Below are positions 19,500 through 29,265 of a DNA stretch of 64,000 bases, one piece after another. Source of the DNA: Halioglobus sp. (GTDB taxonomy: Bacteria > Pseudomonadota > Gammaproteobacteria > Pseudomonadales > Halieaceae); NCBI GenBank assembly GCA_029287595.1, contig JARFQU010000137.1:1-64000 (forward strand). The letters are read 5' to 3'. The notes under the pieces were generated by a model. The model was given only the letters and a program-made list of their open reading frames with translations, did no database searches and had not been told where the DNA came from. A program made the translations under genes and the position numbers. Positions within the stretch are counted from its first letter, which is position 1; every line of letters starts with the position of its first letter.

Positions 19500-19513
19500 C
19501 TGACCTGTATCAA
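19500..19513. promoter_or_regulatory. FNR-like half-matching site
   Basis: CTGAC-CTGT-ATCAA matches the FNR/Anr consensus at 8 of 10 bases. It lies in the 159-base gap upstream of the unrecognised 257-residue gene that precedes hppA. A weak call made because another, perfect box occurs in this window. Confidence 0.25.
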
Positions 19514-19635
19514 ACTTGGTGTTGATTTCCGCGCCGGTGACAACCGTGCACAGCTGTGTCGGGTTATTATCAACACTGAGGTTATGGTTTTGTCATCCAC
19601 CACAGTTGTGGTGTTGGAATCTCCGGGAGGCGACA

Positions 19636-20409
19636 GTGAGTGCAACGCGAATATACCTTTCCCTGATTCCCCAGGGGCTGATAGCGTCCATGCTGCCCCC
19701 GGATGAATTCGGCAACTATTACGCGGTGGGTACCCGTGTACATGCACGTGGTGAGGCGATCTTTTTCGAAGTGGATCGTTCGGCGATACCCCAGGGTGAG
19801 TTTCCGCTGGAAATGATAGAGCAGCGCTGTGTGCCCAAGGCCGATGGCAGCCCGAAGAAATCTGTTTACCTGGGCATCTACCGCGTATTGTCGCGCATCC
19901 CGGTAGCGGCGCTGGGAAACCTCTACCTGGTGACCCGGGAGGGCCAGACCCTGGAGCTGACGCGCTCTGAGTATGTGCGCGAGCCGGACCGCCAGGCGCA
20001 TCTGTACCAGGAGTTTTGCCCTATTGACCCTATGGTGGCCAGCTGCCTGGAGCCGCTGGAATTCTGCCGGGCAATTACCGATCCCAGCCGGCCAGTGCAT
20101 GTGCCGCGTATCGTGTTTTCCCAGCTGTCCCTGCGGGAGCTGGCGTGGGATCCGCTCCATGGCGAGGCCCATGACCTGCCTTACCCCAACATGCAGCACC
20201 TGCGCGAAGTGCTGGATACCTTGCTGCGCGATGAACACAAGAGTAGCAAGCTGTTCCTGAAACAGGTCCCCGAGGGTGTTTTTTACCGCACCTTGCGCGG
20301 CGGTTTCTACGTGGGAGACCAGCATGACTTCGCGTTTTATCGCTTTCCCGGCATCGATGAGCTGGAAACCCGGCACTACAGCTGGTGGCGTTCTGCCCAG
20401 CGATTCTGA
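19636..20409 (+). CDS. Conserved-looking protein of unknown function
   Basis: I do not recognise this 257-residue protein. The start is a GTG at 19636 with GGGAGG six bases upstream; the frame is open further up but without a ribosome site or sensible composition. The product is soluble-looking (no signal peptide or membrane span), mixed alpha/beta, with a [17 protein letters not shown] segment near the N terminus and aromatic-rich C terminus ([22 protein letters not shown]). It ends 56 bases before the membrane pyrophosphatase start, in the same direction, so co-transcription is likely. A link to pyrophosphate metabolism is only a positional guess. Confidence 0.75.
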   Translation: MSATRIYLSLIPQGLIASMLPPDEFGNYYAVGTRVHARGEAIFFEVDRSAIPQGEFPLEMIEQRCVPKADGSPKKSVYLGIYRVLSRIPVAALGNLYLVTREGQTLELTRSEYVREPDRQAHLYQEFCPIDPMVASCLEPLEFCRAITDPSRPVHVPRIVFSQLSLRELAWDPLHGEAHDLPYPNMQHLREVLDTLLRDEHKSSKLFLKQVPEGVFYRTLRGGFYVGDQHDFAFYRFPGIDELETRHYSWWRSAQRF

Positions 20410-20465
20410 ACTGGGTTTGGCACGGCTACGACATAAACTGCTGCAACGTAAAGGGAACTGCATGG

Positions 20466-22661
20466 ATGCTGAATAATACTTTTTTTTACCTTGCGCCTTT
20501 GGCCGCGATGCTGGCACTGGCGTTTGCCTGGCTGTTCCATCGGGACATGCGCCGCCAGGACGAGGGCAGCGAATTGATGGTTCGCATCGGTGGGCACGTG
20601 CGTCGCGGCGCGATGGCCTACCTGCGACAGCAATATCGCATCATGCTGCTGGTGTTTTTGGGCCTGGCGGTGCTGTTCGCACTGCTGGCCTTTGGCCTGG
20701 ATGTGCAGAGCCGCTGGCTGCCGCTGACGTTTCTTTGTGGCGGCTTTTTCTCGGCACTGGCGGGCTTTATCGGCATGCGCACCGCCACCCTGGCCTCTAC
20801 CCGCACCGCGGCGGCGGCGCGCAACTCCCTTGACCAGAGCTTGCGCATCGCCTTTCGCAGTGGCGCCGTTATCGGCCTGACAGTGGTGGGTCTGGGCCTG
20901 GGCAACGCCGTGTTGTGGCTGGTGCTGGTTAATGCGCTGACCCCGGAAGCGGCGGATGGTCACCGCATGGTGATGGTGACTACCACGGTGCTTACGTTCA
21001 GCATGGGCGCGTCTTTGCAGGCGCTTTTTGCCCGTGTCGGCGGCGGAATTTACACCAAGGCGGCGGATGTGGGCGCCGACCTGGTGGGCAAGGTGGAAGC
21101 GGGTATACCCGAGGACGATCCGCGCAACCCTGCAGTCATCGCTGACAATGTAGGCGATAACGTGGGCGATGTGGCGGGTATGGGTGCGGACCTGTTTGAA
21201 TCCTACTGTGGCTCCCTGTTAGCCGCCTGCGCCCTGGGTGCGGCCGCTTTCAGCGGCGATATCCACTCTCAGTCGCTGGCGGTGACCGTTCCCTTTGCCA
21301 TTGCCGGAATTGGTATCCTGCTCTCGGTGGTCGGGGTTTACCTGGTCAAAACACGAGAGGGCGCTGACCAGGAGGCACTGCTCAAGGCCCTGTCGCGCGG
21401 CATTAATGTCAGCGCCCTGGGCGTGGCGGTCGCCGCATTGCTGGTATTGCACCTGATGGCGATGCCCAATCCCTGGGGTACCTGGGGTGCAGTGGTAGCG
21501 GGTCTGGTGACCGGCATCGTAATCGGTCGTGCCACAGAGTACGCCACCTCAGCTTCCTTCCGACCGACGCGCAGTATTGCCGCAGCCGCAGAGAGTGGCC
21601 CGGCTACCGCCATCATTTCAGGCCTGGGAGCGGGGATGCTGTCCACCATCGTACCGGTGCTGGCGGTAGCGGTGGGCACCCTCACGGCCTTCGCCTGCAG
21701 CGCCGGCTTTGACCTGGCCAATGTCACCCTGGGGCTTTATGGCGTGGCGATTGCCGCGGTGGGTATGCTCTCAACCCTGGGTATAACCCTGGCCAGTGAT
21801 GCCTACGGGCCGATTGCCGATAATGCCGGGGGCAATGCGGAAATGAGCGGCCTGGGTCCCGAGGTCAGGGCGCGCACCGACGCCCTGGACTCCCTGGGCA
21901 ATACCACCGCCGCTACCGGGAAGGGATTTGCCATAGGTTCTGCTGCCTTGACCGCACTGGCGCTTATCGCCTCCTACCTGGAGGTGGTACGTATCCAGCT
22001 GATCAGGTCAGGCCAGGATATTCTCAGCCTGGACCACGGCTTTAGCGTGCCTACTATTGATGCCACCCTGGCGGACTTCATGGCCTACTATGATGTCACC
22101 CTGTTAAACCCGGTGGTGCTGGTGTCGCTGTTCCTGGGTGCCATGGCCGCGTTCGTATTCAGCGGACTCACCATGCAGGCAGTAGGGCGCGTAGCCGCCC
22201 TCATGGTGACAGAGGTGCGCCGCCAGTTTCGCGATGACCCGGGGATACTCAAGGGAACATCTGACCCGGACTACGCGCGCTGTGTAGAGATTTCCACCCT
22301 GGGTGCACAGCGCGAGATGCTGGCGCCCTCGCTGATTGCGGTGCTGGCCCCGGTGCTGGTCAGTGTATTGCTGGGCGTTGCCGGCGTGATTGGCCTGCTG
22401 GTGGGTGCGCTGTCGGCGGGGTTTGTGCTGGCCGTGTTCCTGTCCAATACCGGCGGTGCCTGGGATAACGCCAAGAAGTACATCGAAGAAGGGCATCATG
22501 GCGGCAAGGGTTCCCCGGCGCACCGGGCCTCGGTGATAGGCGACACCGTGGGCGATCCGTTCAAGGATACCTCGGGCCCCAGCCTCAACATCCTGGTCAA
22601 GTTGATGAGTATTATCGCCATTACCGTGGCTGGCCTGGCGGTCTCCTACAGTCTGTTATAG
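20466..22661 (+). CDS. hppA: Membrane-bound ion-pumping pyrophosphatase, K+-dependent type
   Basis: Hydrolyses pyrophosphate and pumps H+ (or Na+) across the inner membrane. 731 residues, about 16 membrane helices. The catalytic loop [19 protein letters not shown], the later [16 protein letters not shown] and the C-terminal [20 protein letters not shown] supply the Asp/Lys Mg-PPi ligands. The segment [19 protein letters not shown] carries Ala where K+-independent enzymes have Lys (GNTTKA), so it is expected to need K+. Whether it exports H+ or Na+ is not settled by what I can see. ATG 20466 is chosen as it begins the first membrane helix; an upstream in-frame start overlaps the previous gene. 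Confidence 0.94.
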   Translation: MLNNTFFYLAPLAAMLALAFAWLFHRDMRRQDEGSELMVRIGGHVRRGAMAYLRQQYRIMLLVFLGLAVLFALLAFGLDVQSRWLPLTFLCGGFFSALAGFIGMRTATLASTRTAAAARNSLDQSLRIAFRSGAVIGLTVVGLGLGNAVLWLVLVNALTPEAADGHRMVMVTTTVLTFSMGASLQALFARVGGGIYTKAADVGADLVGKVEAGIPEDDPRNPAVIADNVGDNVGDVAGMGADLFESYCGSLLAACALGAAAFSGDIHSQSLAVTVPFAIAGIGILLSVVGVYLVKTREGADQEALLKALSRGINVSALGVAVAALLVLHLMAMPNPWGTWGAVVAGLVTGIVIGRATEYATSASFRPTRSIAAAAESGPATAIISGLGAGMLSTIVPVLAVAVGTLTAFACSAGFDLANVTLGLYGVAIAAVGMLSTLGITLASDAYGPIADNAGGNAEMSGLGPEVRARTDALDSLGNTTAATGKGFAIGSAALTALALIASYLEVVRIQLIRSGQDILSLDHGFSVPTIDATLADFMAYYDVTLLNPVVLVSLFLGAMAAFVFSGLTMQAVGRVAALMVTEVRRQFRDDPGILKGTSDPDYARCVEISTLGAQREMLAPSLIAVLAPVLVSVLLGVAGVIGLLVGALSAGFVLAVFLSNTGGAWDNAKKYIEEGHHGGKGSPAHRASVIGDTVGDPFKDTSGPSLNILVKLMSIIAITVAGLAVSYSLL

Positions 22662-22718
22662 CTCACCAACTGGGTTACTATCTCCAGGGGATATCGGGCG
22701 AAGCGCGTTGGGCACAAG

Positions 22719-23495
22719 ATGGAAGGTTTGGAGAGCTGGCAGTATGCGACCATAGCAGTGCTGTTTGTCTGGAGCGGCTTCGTGCGTTCCGGCCTGGGCT
22801 TTGGTGGCGCCGTATTGAGCTTACCCTTCCTGTTGATGGTGTATAACGCGCCGCTGGTGTTCCTGCCGATTATCTCTGTCCACCTGCTGTTTTTCTCCCT
22901 GCTGACGGTGGTGCAGTCCCACCTGCGCAGCACTCGCGAGGAGGATTCAGGTCAAGGTGGCACCGTTAACTGGGCGTTTCTGCGTTATGCCCTGCCACTG
23001 ATGATTATTCCCAAGCTGATCGGGGTGGCGGGGGTGATCACCCTGCCTGCGGATATTGTCAGCGGTTTTATCTTCATCGTGGTGTCGGTTTATTCGGTAA
23101 CCTATATCCTCGACCGGCCCTTCAAGAGTAACAGTAAAACGCTGGACGCATTTTTCCTGCTACTGGGAGGGTATGTCAGCGGCACCTCGTTGATAGCCGC
23201 GCCGCTGGTGGTGCCTGTGGCCGCCAGCCGCATGGAAAAATACCAGTTGCGTGACACCCTGTTTGTGCTGTGGTTTGTGCTGGTGGGCATCAAGCTTGTC
23301 GCCTTCACGGTAAGCGGCGTAGACCTGCAGTGGCAGCAGCACTTGTGGCTGTTGCCCTGCGCGGCAGTTGGCCATGTCATTGGCTTGCGTTTTCACAGCT
23401 ATACCCTCAGGGCTGACACCAAGGTATTTTTCCGAGTGCTGGGGGTCGGGCTGTTGCTGGTGAGTCTGGCGGGCCTGGCGCGATTGCTGTGGTAA
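22719..23495 (+). CDS. TauE/SafE-family sulfite/organic anion exporter
   Basis: Integral membrane protein of 258 residues with about eight membrane segments. It opens with the family pattern FVWSGFVRSGLGFGGAVLSLPFL (split here across residues 16-38) and repeats a related segment (LLGGYVSGTSLIAAPLVVPV) in the second half, the two-fold inverted topology of TauE/SafE permeases. The family moves sulfite, sulfoacetate, taurine-derived anions and others; the substrate here is unknown. It lies 57 bases after hppA on the same strand. Confidence 0.85.
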   Translation: MEGLESWQYATIAVLFVWSGFVRSGLGFGGAVLSLPFLLMVYNAPLVFLPIISVHLLFFSLLTVVQSHLRSTREEDSGQGGTVNWAFLRYALPLMIIPKLIGVAGVITLPADIVSGFIFIVVSVYSVTYILDRPFKSNSKTLDAFFLLLGGYVSGTSLIAAPLVVPVAASRMEKYQLRDTLFVLWFVLVGIKLVAFTVSGVDLQWQQHLWLLPCAAVGHVIGLRFHSYTLRADTKVFFRVLGVGLLLVSLAGLARLLW

Positions 23496-23633
23496 ATGCC
23501 TTTTTTGCGCTTCTTGCCCCAGCCAATCGCCCCGGATCAAGTGTAAATATGACCGCTTAATCGCGTACTCCTTCACATTACTATCGCGTTAAAATAGTGG
23601 GGTTATTTTATGAATCCATGAGGAGAAGCACCC

Positions 23634-24656
23634 GTGAAGAAGACAGTAATCGCCCTGGCCGTTGCCGCCGTCGCCAGCGTGCCCGCACTGGCCCTGGACA
23701 AAATGCCCGAAGAGGCCGGATTTTCCGGCTACGTCAACCTGGGTGCCGGCACCGGTAGCATAGAGTCTAACTTCCTGGCGCGCTTGTCCGGGGTGGACAT
23801 TGATCTTGGCGACGACACGGTGACTGATTATGGCTCACCGGACGACGAAGATATTACGATGCCCGCCTTGAACCTGAACCTGAGCTACACCTTTTCCAGC
23901 CTGAAGACCCAGGTTTCCCTGGGTAACGACCTGGCGGATTTTCTGCAGTTCGACCGCTCCACACGTCTCGCACTGCGCCATGATTTCGACAGTCTGGGCA
24001 GAATGCAGATAGCCTTGTTGTCTTCCGCTTTTCCCCAGACTGAGGTCTGGGCTGACCCCTACCTGCTGGATGAGTCACGTAAGGAAACAGAGCGCTCAAC
24101 CACCGGCGGTCGTCTTACCTGGGATAAAATCTTTGGCAGCCACTTCGAATTCAAGATCAGCTCAAGGAAAATCGAGATCGACGATGAGCGCAGTGGCGAG
24201 AGCGATGATAGCTTGAGCAAGGCGCAGCGCAAGCTGCTGGATCGCGAGGGTGATATCAATCGCGTCGAACTGGGCTATATGTTTATCATGGGCGAAGGCA
24301 GGAACATACTGCGCCCCAGTGTCGCTTATATCGACAGGGACCTGGACGGCGACGCCATGTCACAGGACGGTGTAGAAGTTGGCCTGACCTGGTTGTATAA
24401 CAACAAAGATAACTTCCGCTGGGTCAATAATGTTGTCTATGCCAGCCTGGAGGGGGATAAGAAGAATCCTATCTTCAACGAGGTGAACGATGCCGACCAG
24501 ATCGGTTTTGCCAGCCAGATGTTTTTCCCTGGCCTGTTCGGCCTGGAAAAGTGGGAGCCCAATGCCAGTTTTATCTGGGGTGATTCGGATAACGACATCG
24601 ACTTCAATGACGCAACCGGTTGGTTGTTCAGCGTCGGTATCGGCAGACAGTTCTAA
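23634..24656 (+). CDS. DUF2860-family outer-membrane beta-barrel protein
   Basis: 340 residues with a clean signal peptide (MKKTVIALAVAAVASVPALA, cleavage after ALA). The mature N terminus (MPEEAGFSGYVNLGAGTGS then IESNFLA) is that of DUF2860 proteins. Alternating hydrophobic strands and a C-terminal aromatic (SVGIGRQF, ending in Phe) mark an outer-membrane beta-barrel recognised by BAM. Function unknown. A GAGGAG ribosome site precedes the GTG/ATG-like start. It stands alone and is followed by a 12-bp hairpin. Confidence 0.82.
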   Translation: MKKTVIALAVAAVASVPALALDKMPEEAGFSGYVNLGAGTGSIESNFLARLSGVDIDLGDDTVTDYGSPDDEDITMPALNLNLSYTFSSLKTQVSLGNDLADFLQFDRSTRLALRHDFDSLGRMQIALLSSAFPQTEVWADPYLLDESRKETERSTTGGRLTWDKIFGSHFEFKISSRKIEIDDERSGESDDSLSKAQRKLLDREGDINRVELGYMFIMGEGRNILRPSVAYIDRDLDGDAMSQDGVEVGLTWLYNNKDNFRWVNNVVYASLEGDKKNPIFNEVNDADQIGFASQMFFPGLFGLEKWEPNASFIWGDSDNDIDFNDATGWLFSVGIGRQF

Positions 24657-24667
24657 GCAGTTATGAC

Positions 24668-24694
24668 TATCCCGGCAGCCTCGCTGCCGGGATA
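24668..24694 (+). terminator. Strong hairpin after the DUF2860 gene
   Basis: Perfect 12-bp stem TATCCCGGCAGC / GCTGCCGGGATA with a 3-base CTC loop, starting 12 bases past the stop codon. No T-run follows, so it may be a transcript-end stabiliser or a terminator acting with other factors. Confidence 0.55.
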
Positions 24695-24884
24695 CATCCC
24701 ACCCTCACCCTCATGTAAAATCTTTGCCGTGACGGGCTTTATACCTGAGGGCCTTTCCCAGCTATACTACTATCCTTACTCTCGGTGGCAGGCTATTGTT
24801 ATCCACGCCAGTTGGACCTGTCATTGAGTTTTCCGCAGCGGATACGATTCGGCGTCGGGGCAACAGATCAAGGGAAAGCAGGCT

Positions 24885-26078
24885 ATGGTTCATCTAAAGC
24901 GCAGCGGTAACGGCCGACTCACATCCCTGCTGGTTGCTGGTGCAATTCTACTGAGTGCCTGTGGCGCGGGCGAGCCGCCGACTGCTCAGGCTCCCGAAAT
25001 AGCTGTTGTAGAGGTCGTCCAGCGCGATACCCGCATCACCCAGGACTTTGTCGGCCAGACACTGGGCTCTACGGATATTCCCATACGCGCCCGGGTCGAG
25101 GGCTTCCTGGAAAGCCGTACTTTCCGCGAGGGTAGGGAGGTAGAGGAGGGGCAATTGCTTTACACCATAGACCAGCGACCCTTCCTCACCAAGGTGGTAG
25201 AAGCCGAGGGCCGCCTGGCGGAAGCGCGCACGATGTTGGCCAAGGCCAGGGCAGACCTGGGGCGTATCAAGCCGCTGGCCGAGATGAAGGCAGTCAGTCA
25301 GCAGGACCTTGACGCCGCGGTGGCGCAGCGTGATGCCGCGATGGGTGCATTGCAGGCCTCCGAAGCGCAGCTGGAACTGGCCAATATTGAACTGAGCTAT
25401 ACCGAGATTCACTCGCCTATCAATGGATTCATTGGCATCTCACAGGCTGAGGTGGGCGAGTTTGTAGGTGCGCCGCCGAATGCTGTGGTGTTGAATTATG
25501 TGTCCCTTACCGACCCGATCCGGGTACGCTTTTCTATTAATGAACGCGACTTCCTGCGTCTCAGCCGATCCCTGGCCGAGCGCCGGCGTGCGGGCGATGA
25601 GCCGACTGATGACGAAACATCCGAGAATGAAGTTGAGCTTATTTTAGCCGACGGCAGTATCCACGAATATACTGGCAAGGTGGTGGCATCCGATGCCGCG
25701 ATCAACCCCGATACCGGGACTTTCACACTGGAGGCGGATTTCCCCAACCCGGATGCGATTGTCATCGCGGGGCAGTTTGCCCGCGCGCGGATCTCTGTCG
25801 AATCCCGCCCTGGTGCGTTGCTGATACCGCAGCGAGCGGTTAGCGAGTTGCTGGGCAATTTCCGGGTGTTTGTTGTCGACAGCGACGGTGTGGTGAGTAT
25901 GAGGGCGGTCGAACTTGGCCCCCAGGTGGGTCGCCTCAGGCTGGTGGACTCCGGGCTGCAAGCCGGTGACCAGGTGGCTGTCGAGGGCCTGCTCAACCTC
26001 AAGGAAGGCGCCATCATACGTCCTAAACTGGTCGAATTCGACGAGCAGGCGCCCGCCGCCAGCGCAGCCGGTAACTGA
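24885..26078 (+). CDS. Multidrug RND efflux periplasmic adaptor lipoprotein (AcrA/MexA type)
   Basis: 397-residue membrane-fusion protein. A lipobox LLSAC at the end of the signal peptide means the mature protein is lipid-anchored in the inner membrane. Barrel, lipoyl and hairpin domains are seen: RARVEGFLESRTFREGREVEEGQLLYTID, split about a long helical hairpin (VVEAEGRLAEARTMLAKA to SEAQLELANIELSYTEIHSP), then the second lipoyl half INGFIGISQAEVGEFVG. First gene of a MexAB-OprM-like operon, 3 bases before the permease. The long arginine- and glutamate-rich insert around 225-240 is slightly unusual. Confidence 0.93.
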   Translation: MVHLKRSGNGRLTSLLVAGAILLSACGAGEPPTAQAPEIAVVEVVQRDTRITQDFVGQTLGSTDIPIRARVEGFLESRTFREGREVEEGQLLYTIDQRPFLTKVVEAEGRLAEARTMLAKARADLGRIKPLAEMKAVSQQDLDAAVAQRDAAMGALQASEAQLELANIELSYTEIHSPINGFIGISQAEVGEFVGAPPNAVVLNYVSLTDPIRVRFSINERDFLRLSRSLAERRRAGDEPTDDETSENEVELILADGSIHEYTGKVVASDAAINPDTGTFTLEADFPNPDAIVIAGQFARARISVESRPGALLIPQRAVSELLGNFRVFVVDSDGVVSMRAVELGPQVGRLRLVDSGLQAGDQVAVEGLLNLKEGAIIRPKLVEFDEQAPAASAAGN

Positions 26079-26081
26079 GCC

Positions 26082-29000
26082 ATGGCTGAGTTTTTCGTTC
26101 GCCGTCCCATCGTTGCCATGGTCATCGCGATCATCATCGTGATTCTGGGCCTGGTGGCCCTGGGTCGACTGCCGGTTGCCCAATACCCCGAAATAACGCC
26201 CCCCATAGTCAACGTCTCCGGCACCTACACCGGTGCGAACGCGATCGACGTGGAGCAGTCGGTCGCAACACCCGTGGAGCAGAAGGTCAACGGTGTGGAG
26301 GGCATGATTTACATGAGCTCCACCAATTCCAGTGACGGCAGGATGGGCCTGGATGTGTCGTTTGAGGTGGGCACGGACCTGGATATGGCCAATGTGCTGA
26401 CCCAGAATCGGGTGTCGGAGGCTCAGGCTTCTCTGCCTGAAGAGGTGAAGCGGCTTGGTGTAACGGTAAAGAAAAAACTGGCCTTTCCCCTGTTGCTGGT
26501 GTCGCTGGTGTCACCCAATGGCACCTACGATGAGAGCTTTCTGTCCAACTACGCGGCTATCAATATTGTCGATGAACTGGCCCGGATCCGAGGTGTGGGC
26601 CTGGCCGAGGTGCTGGGTGGCAGCGTCTCGGACTACGCCATGCGTATCTGGGTACGCCCGGACCAGTTGGCCAAGCTTGGCCTGACCGTCCCTGATATTA
26701 CCAGCGCGATTGCGCAACAGAATGTGCTGGTGCCTGCGGGCCAGATCGGTGGCGAGCCGGCGCCGGCGGGTACCGAGTTCACCTACACCGTCAATACCGG
26801 TGGTCGATTTGAAACGCCGGAGGAGTTCGGTGAGGTCGTGGTGCGCGCTGACCCCGATGGTTCCCAGGTGTTGTTGCGCGATGTTGCCAGGATTGAGCTA
26901 GGTAGCCAGAACTACCTGTACAAGGTACGACTGGACGGGCAACCCTCCTCCCTGGTGCAGGTCTATCAGTTGCCGGATGCCAACGGCCTGGATGTGGCGG
27001 ATGCGGTATTCAGTGCGCTGGAGCGCATAGCCGAAGGCTTTCCCGACGACGTGGAATACGTGGTGTCCCTGGACACGACCAAGCCTATTACCGCAGGTAT
27101 ACGAGAGATCGTAATCACGCTGTTCCAGGCGGTATTCCTGGTGATACTGGTGGTCTACATCTTTCTGCAGAACGCCCGAGCTACCCTGATTCCTACCCTC
27201 ACTGTGCCGGTATCCCTGATTGGCGCGTTGGCGGTTTTCCCCCTGTTGGGGTTCAGCATTAATACCCTGTCGTTGTTGGGGCTGGTGCTGGCAATTGGCA
27301 TCGTGGTGGACGACGCTATCGTGGTGGTGGAGGCGGTGTCGGCAAAAATGGAAAAGGGCATGGCAGCCCGGGAAGCCACCATTGAAGCCATGCAGGAGGT
27401 CTCCGGGCCTATTGTGGCCACCTCCCTGGCGCTGATAGCGGTATTTGTGCCGGTCGCCGCCATGGGTGGTATTACCGGGGCCTTGTACCAGCAGTTCGCT
27501 ATCACTATCGCAATCTCGGTGGCGATTTCTTCCCTTAATGCCCTGACCCTGAGTCCCGCGCTGGCGGCCCTGCTGTTGCAGCCGCCGGGTGAGGACAAGA
27601 GCGTATTCCATAAGTTTTTTGGCTGGTTCAATCGCTGGTTTGAAGTGGCCACCGGTAAGTTCATGGTGCTGACGGGTTTCTTCACCCATAAGTTATCCCG
27701 GGCCGCCTTGCTGCTGCTTGCGCTGGTGGTTGGTCTTAGCCTGTTGTTTCGTATCTTACCGGCGGGCTTTGTTCCCGAGGAGGACCAGGCGTATATCCTG
27801 GCGGGGGTCGTTATGCCTGACGGCGCTTCACTGCAACGTACCGACGCCGTGATGAAGCAGGTCGAGACTATTCTCAATGAGTATGACGCGATACAGAACG
27901 CGACAGTGATTGCCGGCTACAGCATTATGTCGGGCACCTTGCAGCCCAACGCGGGTATGGCATTTATCCAGTTAAGAGACTGGGATGAACGCGCTGCTGC
28001 AGAGGATCATGCCCGGGAATTGGTGCGGCGCCTGAATGGCGAGTTCGCCGCACGGATCAAGGAGGGCGCTGCCTTCGCCTTTGGCCCTCCGGCGATACCG
28101 GGCCTGGGGACCGGATCGGGCTTTACCATGATGCTGCAGGACCGGGGCGGCAACTCGCCGGAGTACCTGTTTGAACAGAGTCGGCGCTTTATCGAGGCGG
28201 CTACCGCGCGGCCCGAGATCGGCAGTGCGATCACCCTGTTCCGGCCCAGTTCCCCGCAGGTCTTTCTCGACATTGACGATGGCAAGGCGTTGAAGCTGGG
28301 TGTGCCGCTGTCTGACGTGAATACGTCCGTAGGCGCCTTCCTAGGGGGCGCCTATGTCAACGATTTCAACCGCTTTGGTCGCCTGTACAAAGTGTACGTC
28401 CAGGCGGAGCCCGAGTACCGTGCCTCTATCGATGGCATCAACATGTTTTACGTGCGCAATGTTCAAGGTGACCGGGTTCCCCTGTCGACTCTGGTCGAGA
28501 CCTCGCGTTCCGCCGGCCCTGAATTTACCAACCGTTTCAACCTGTTCCGCTCGGCCAAGATTACCGGGCAGCCCGCACCGGGTTACAGTTCGGCGCAGGC
28601 GCTGACGGCCCTGGAAGAGGTGGCGGCGGAAATCCTGCCCGGTGACATGGGTGTCGGCTGGGCCGACATGTCCTACCAGGAACAGGCTGCTGCAGGCTCC
28701 GGGGCAGTGGTGTTCCTGATGGCCCTGGTATTCGTATTCCTTATCCTGGCGGCGCAGTATGAAAGCTGGTCACTGCCGCTGTCGGTGCTCGCTGGCACCC
28801 CTATCGCCGTGTTCGGTGCGATAGCGGGACTGTTTATAGCGCGCCAGTTCAGCGAGAGCTATGTCAACAATGTGTTCGCGCAGATTGGCCTGGTGATGCT
28901 GATTGGCCTGGCGGCCAAGAACGCCATACTTATTGTCGAGTTCGCCAAGGTTGAATCGGAGAAGGGCAAGGCTCCGGTGGAGGCGGCGATGGAAGCCGCC

Positions 29001-29264
29001 AGGATGCGCTTTCGTCCTATTTTGATGACCGCATTTTCGTTTATTTTGGGCGTATTGCCACTACTGGTCGCCAGCGGCGCCGGCGCGGAAGCGCGCAAGG
29101 TCATGGGTATGACCGTGTTCAGCGGTATGCTGGTAGCAACGGTTATTGGGGTTTTGTTGGTGCCAGCCCTGTACGTGATGGTCGAACGCTTTATCTCCCG
29201 GTCCGGGCCAGTTGACGAATCTGGCGAGCAGAATGAACCCGCAACTGCGACGGAGGAGACCTGA
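26082..29264 (+). CDS. Hydrophobe/amphiphile RND efflux permease (AcrB/MexB type)
   Basis: 1060-residue HAE1-class RND pump, 12 membrane helices, two large periplasmic loops. N terminus MAEFFVRRPIVAMVIAI is the classical HAE1 opening; the membrane segment LVLAIGIVVDDAIVVVEAV holds the paired Asp residues of the proton relay, and the C-terminal half has GLAAKNAILIVEFAK with the conserved Lys. Substrates are likely lipophilic antimicrobials, bile-salt-like or aromatic compounds. It starts 3 bases after the adaptor stop, and the outer-membrane gene begins 1 base after its own stop. Confidence 0.95.
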   Translation: MAEFFVRRPIVAMVIAIIIVILGLVALGRLPVAQYPEITPPIVNVSGTYTGANAIDVEQSVATPVEQKVNGVEGMIYMSSTNSSDGRMGLDVSFEVGTDLDMANVLTQNRVSEAQASLPEEVKRLGVTVKKKLAFPLLLVSLVSPNGTYDESFLSNYAAINIVDELARIRGVGLAEVLGGSVSDYAMRIWVRPDQLAKLGLTVPDITSAIAQQNVLVPAGQIGGEPAPAGTEFTYTVNTGGRFETPEEFGEVVVRADPDGSQVLLRDVARIELGSQNYLYKVRLDGQPSSLVQVYQLPDANGLDVADAVFSALERIAEGFPDDVEYVVSLDTTKPITAGIREIVITLFQAVFLVILVVYIFLQNARATLIPTLTVPVSLIGALAVFPLLGFSINTLSLLGLVLAIGIVVDDAIVVVEAVSAKMEKGMAAREATIEAMQEVSGPIVATSLALIAVFVPVAAMGGITGALYQQFAITIAISVAISSLNALTLSPALAALLLQPPGEDKSVFHKFFGWFNRWFEVATGKFMVLTGFFTHKLSRAALLLLALVVGLSLLFRILPAGFVPEEDQAYILAGVVMPDGASLQRTDAVMKQVETILNEYDAIQNATVIAGYSIMSGTLQPNAGMAFIQLRDWDERAAAEDHARELVRRLNGEFAARIKEGAAFAFGPPAIPGLGTGSGFTMMLQDRGGNSPEYLFEQSRRFIEAATARPEIGSAITLFRPSSPQVFLDIDDGKALKLGVPLSDVNTSVGAFLGGAYVNDFNRFGRLYKVYVQAEPEYRASIDGINMFYVRNVQGDRVPLSTLVETSRSAGPEFTNRFNLFRSAKITGQPAPGYSSAQALTALEEVAAEILPGDMGVGWADMSYQEQAAAGSGAVVFLMALVFVFLILAAQYESWSLPLSVLAGTPIAVFGAIAGLFIARQFSESYVNNVFAQIGLVMLIGLAAKNAILIVEFAKVESEKGKAPVEAAMEAARMRFRPILMTAFSFILGVLPLLVASGAGAEARKVMGMTVFSGMLVATVIGVLLVPALYVMVERFISRSGPVDESGEQNEPATATEET

Positions 29265-29265
29265 G

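Noticed and set aside
19582-20517. 311-codon minus-strand frame opposite the unrecognised gene and hppA start
   Set aside because: The plus-strand gene has a better start, ribosome site and composition. The antisense protein has no recognisable feature.
27155-27877. Antisense frame inside the RND permease gene
   Set aside because: Shadow of a strongly conserved gene; Ser/Thr/Ala-rich translation typical of antisense reading.
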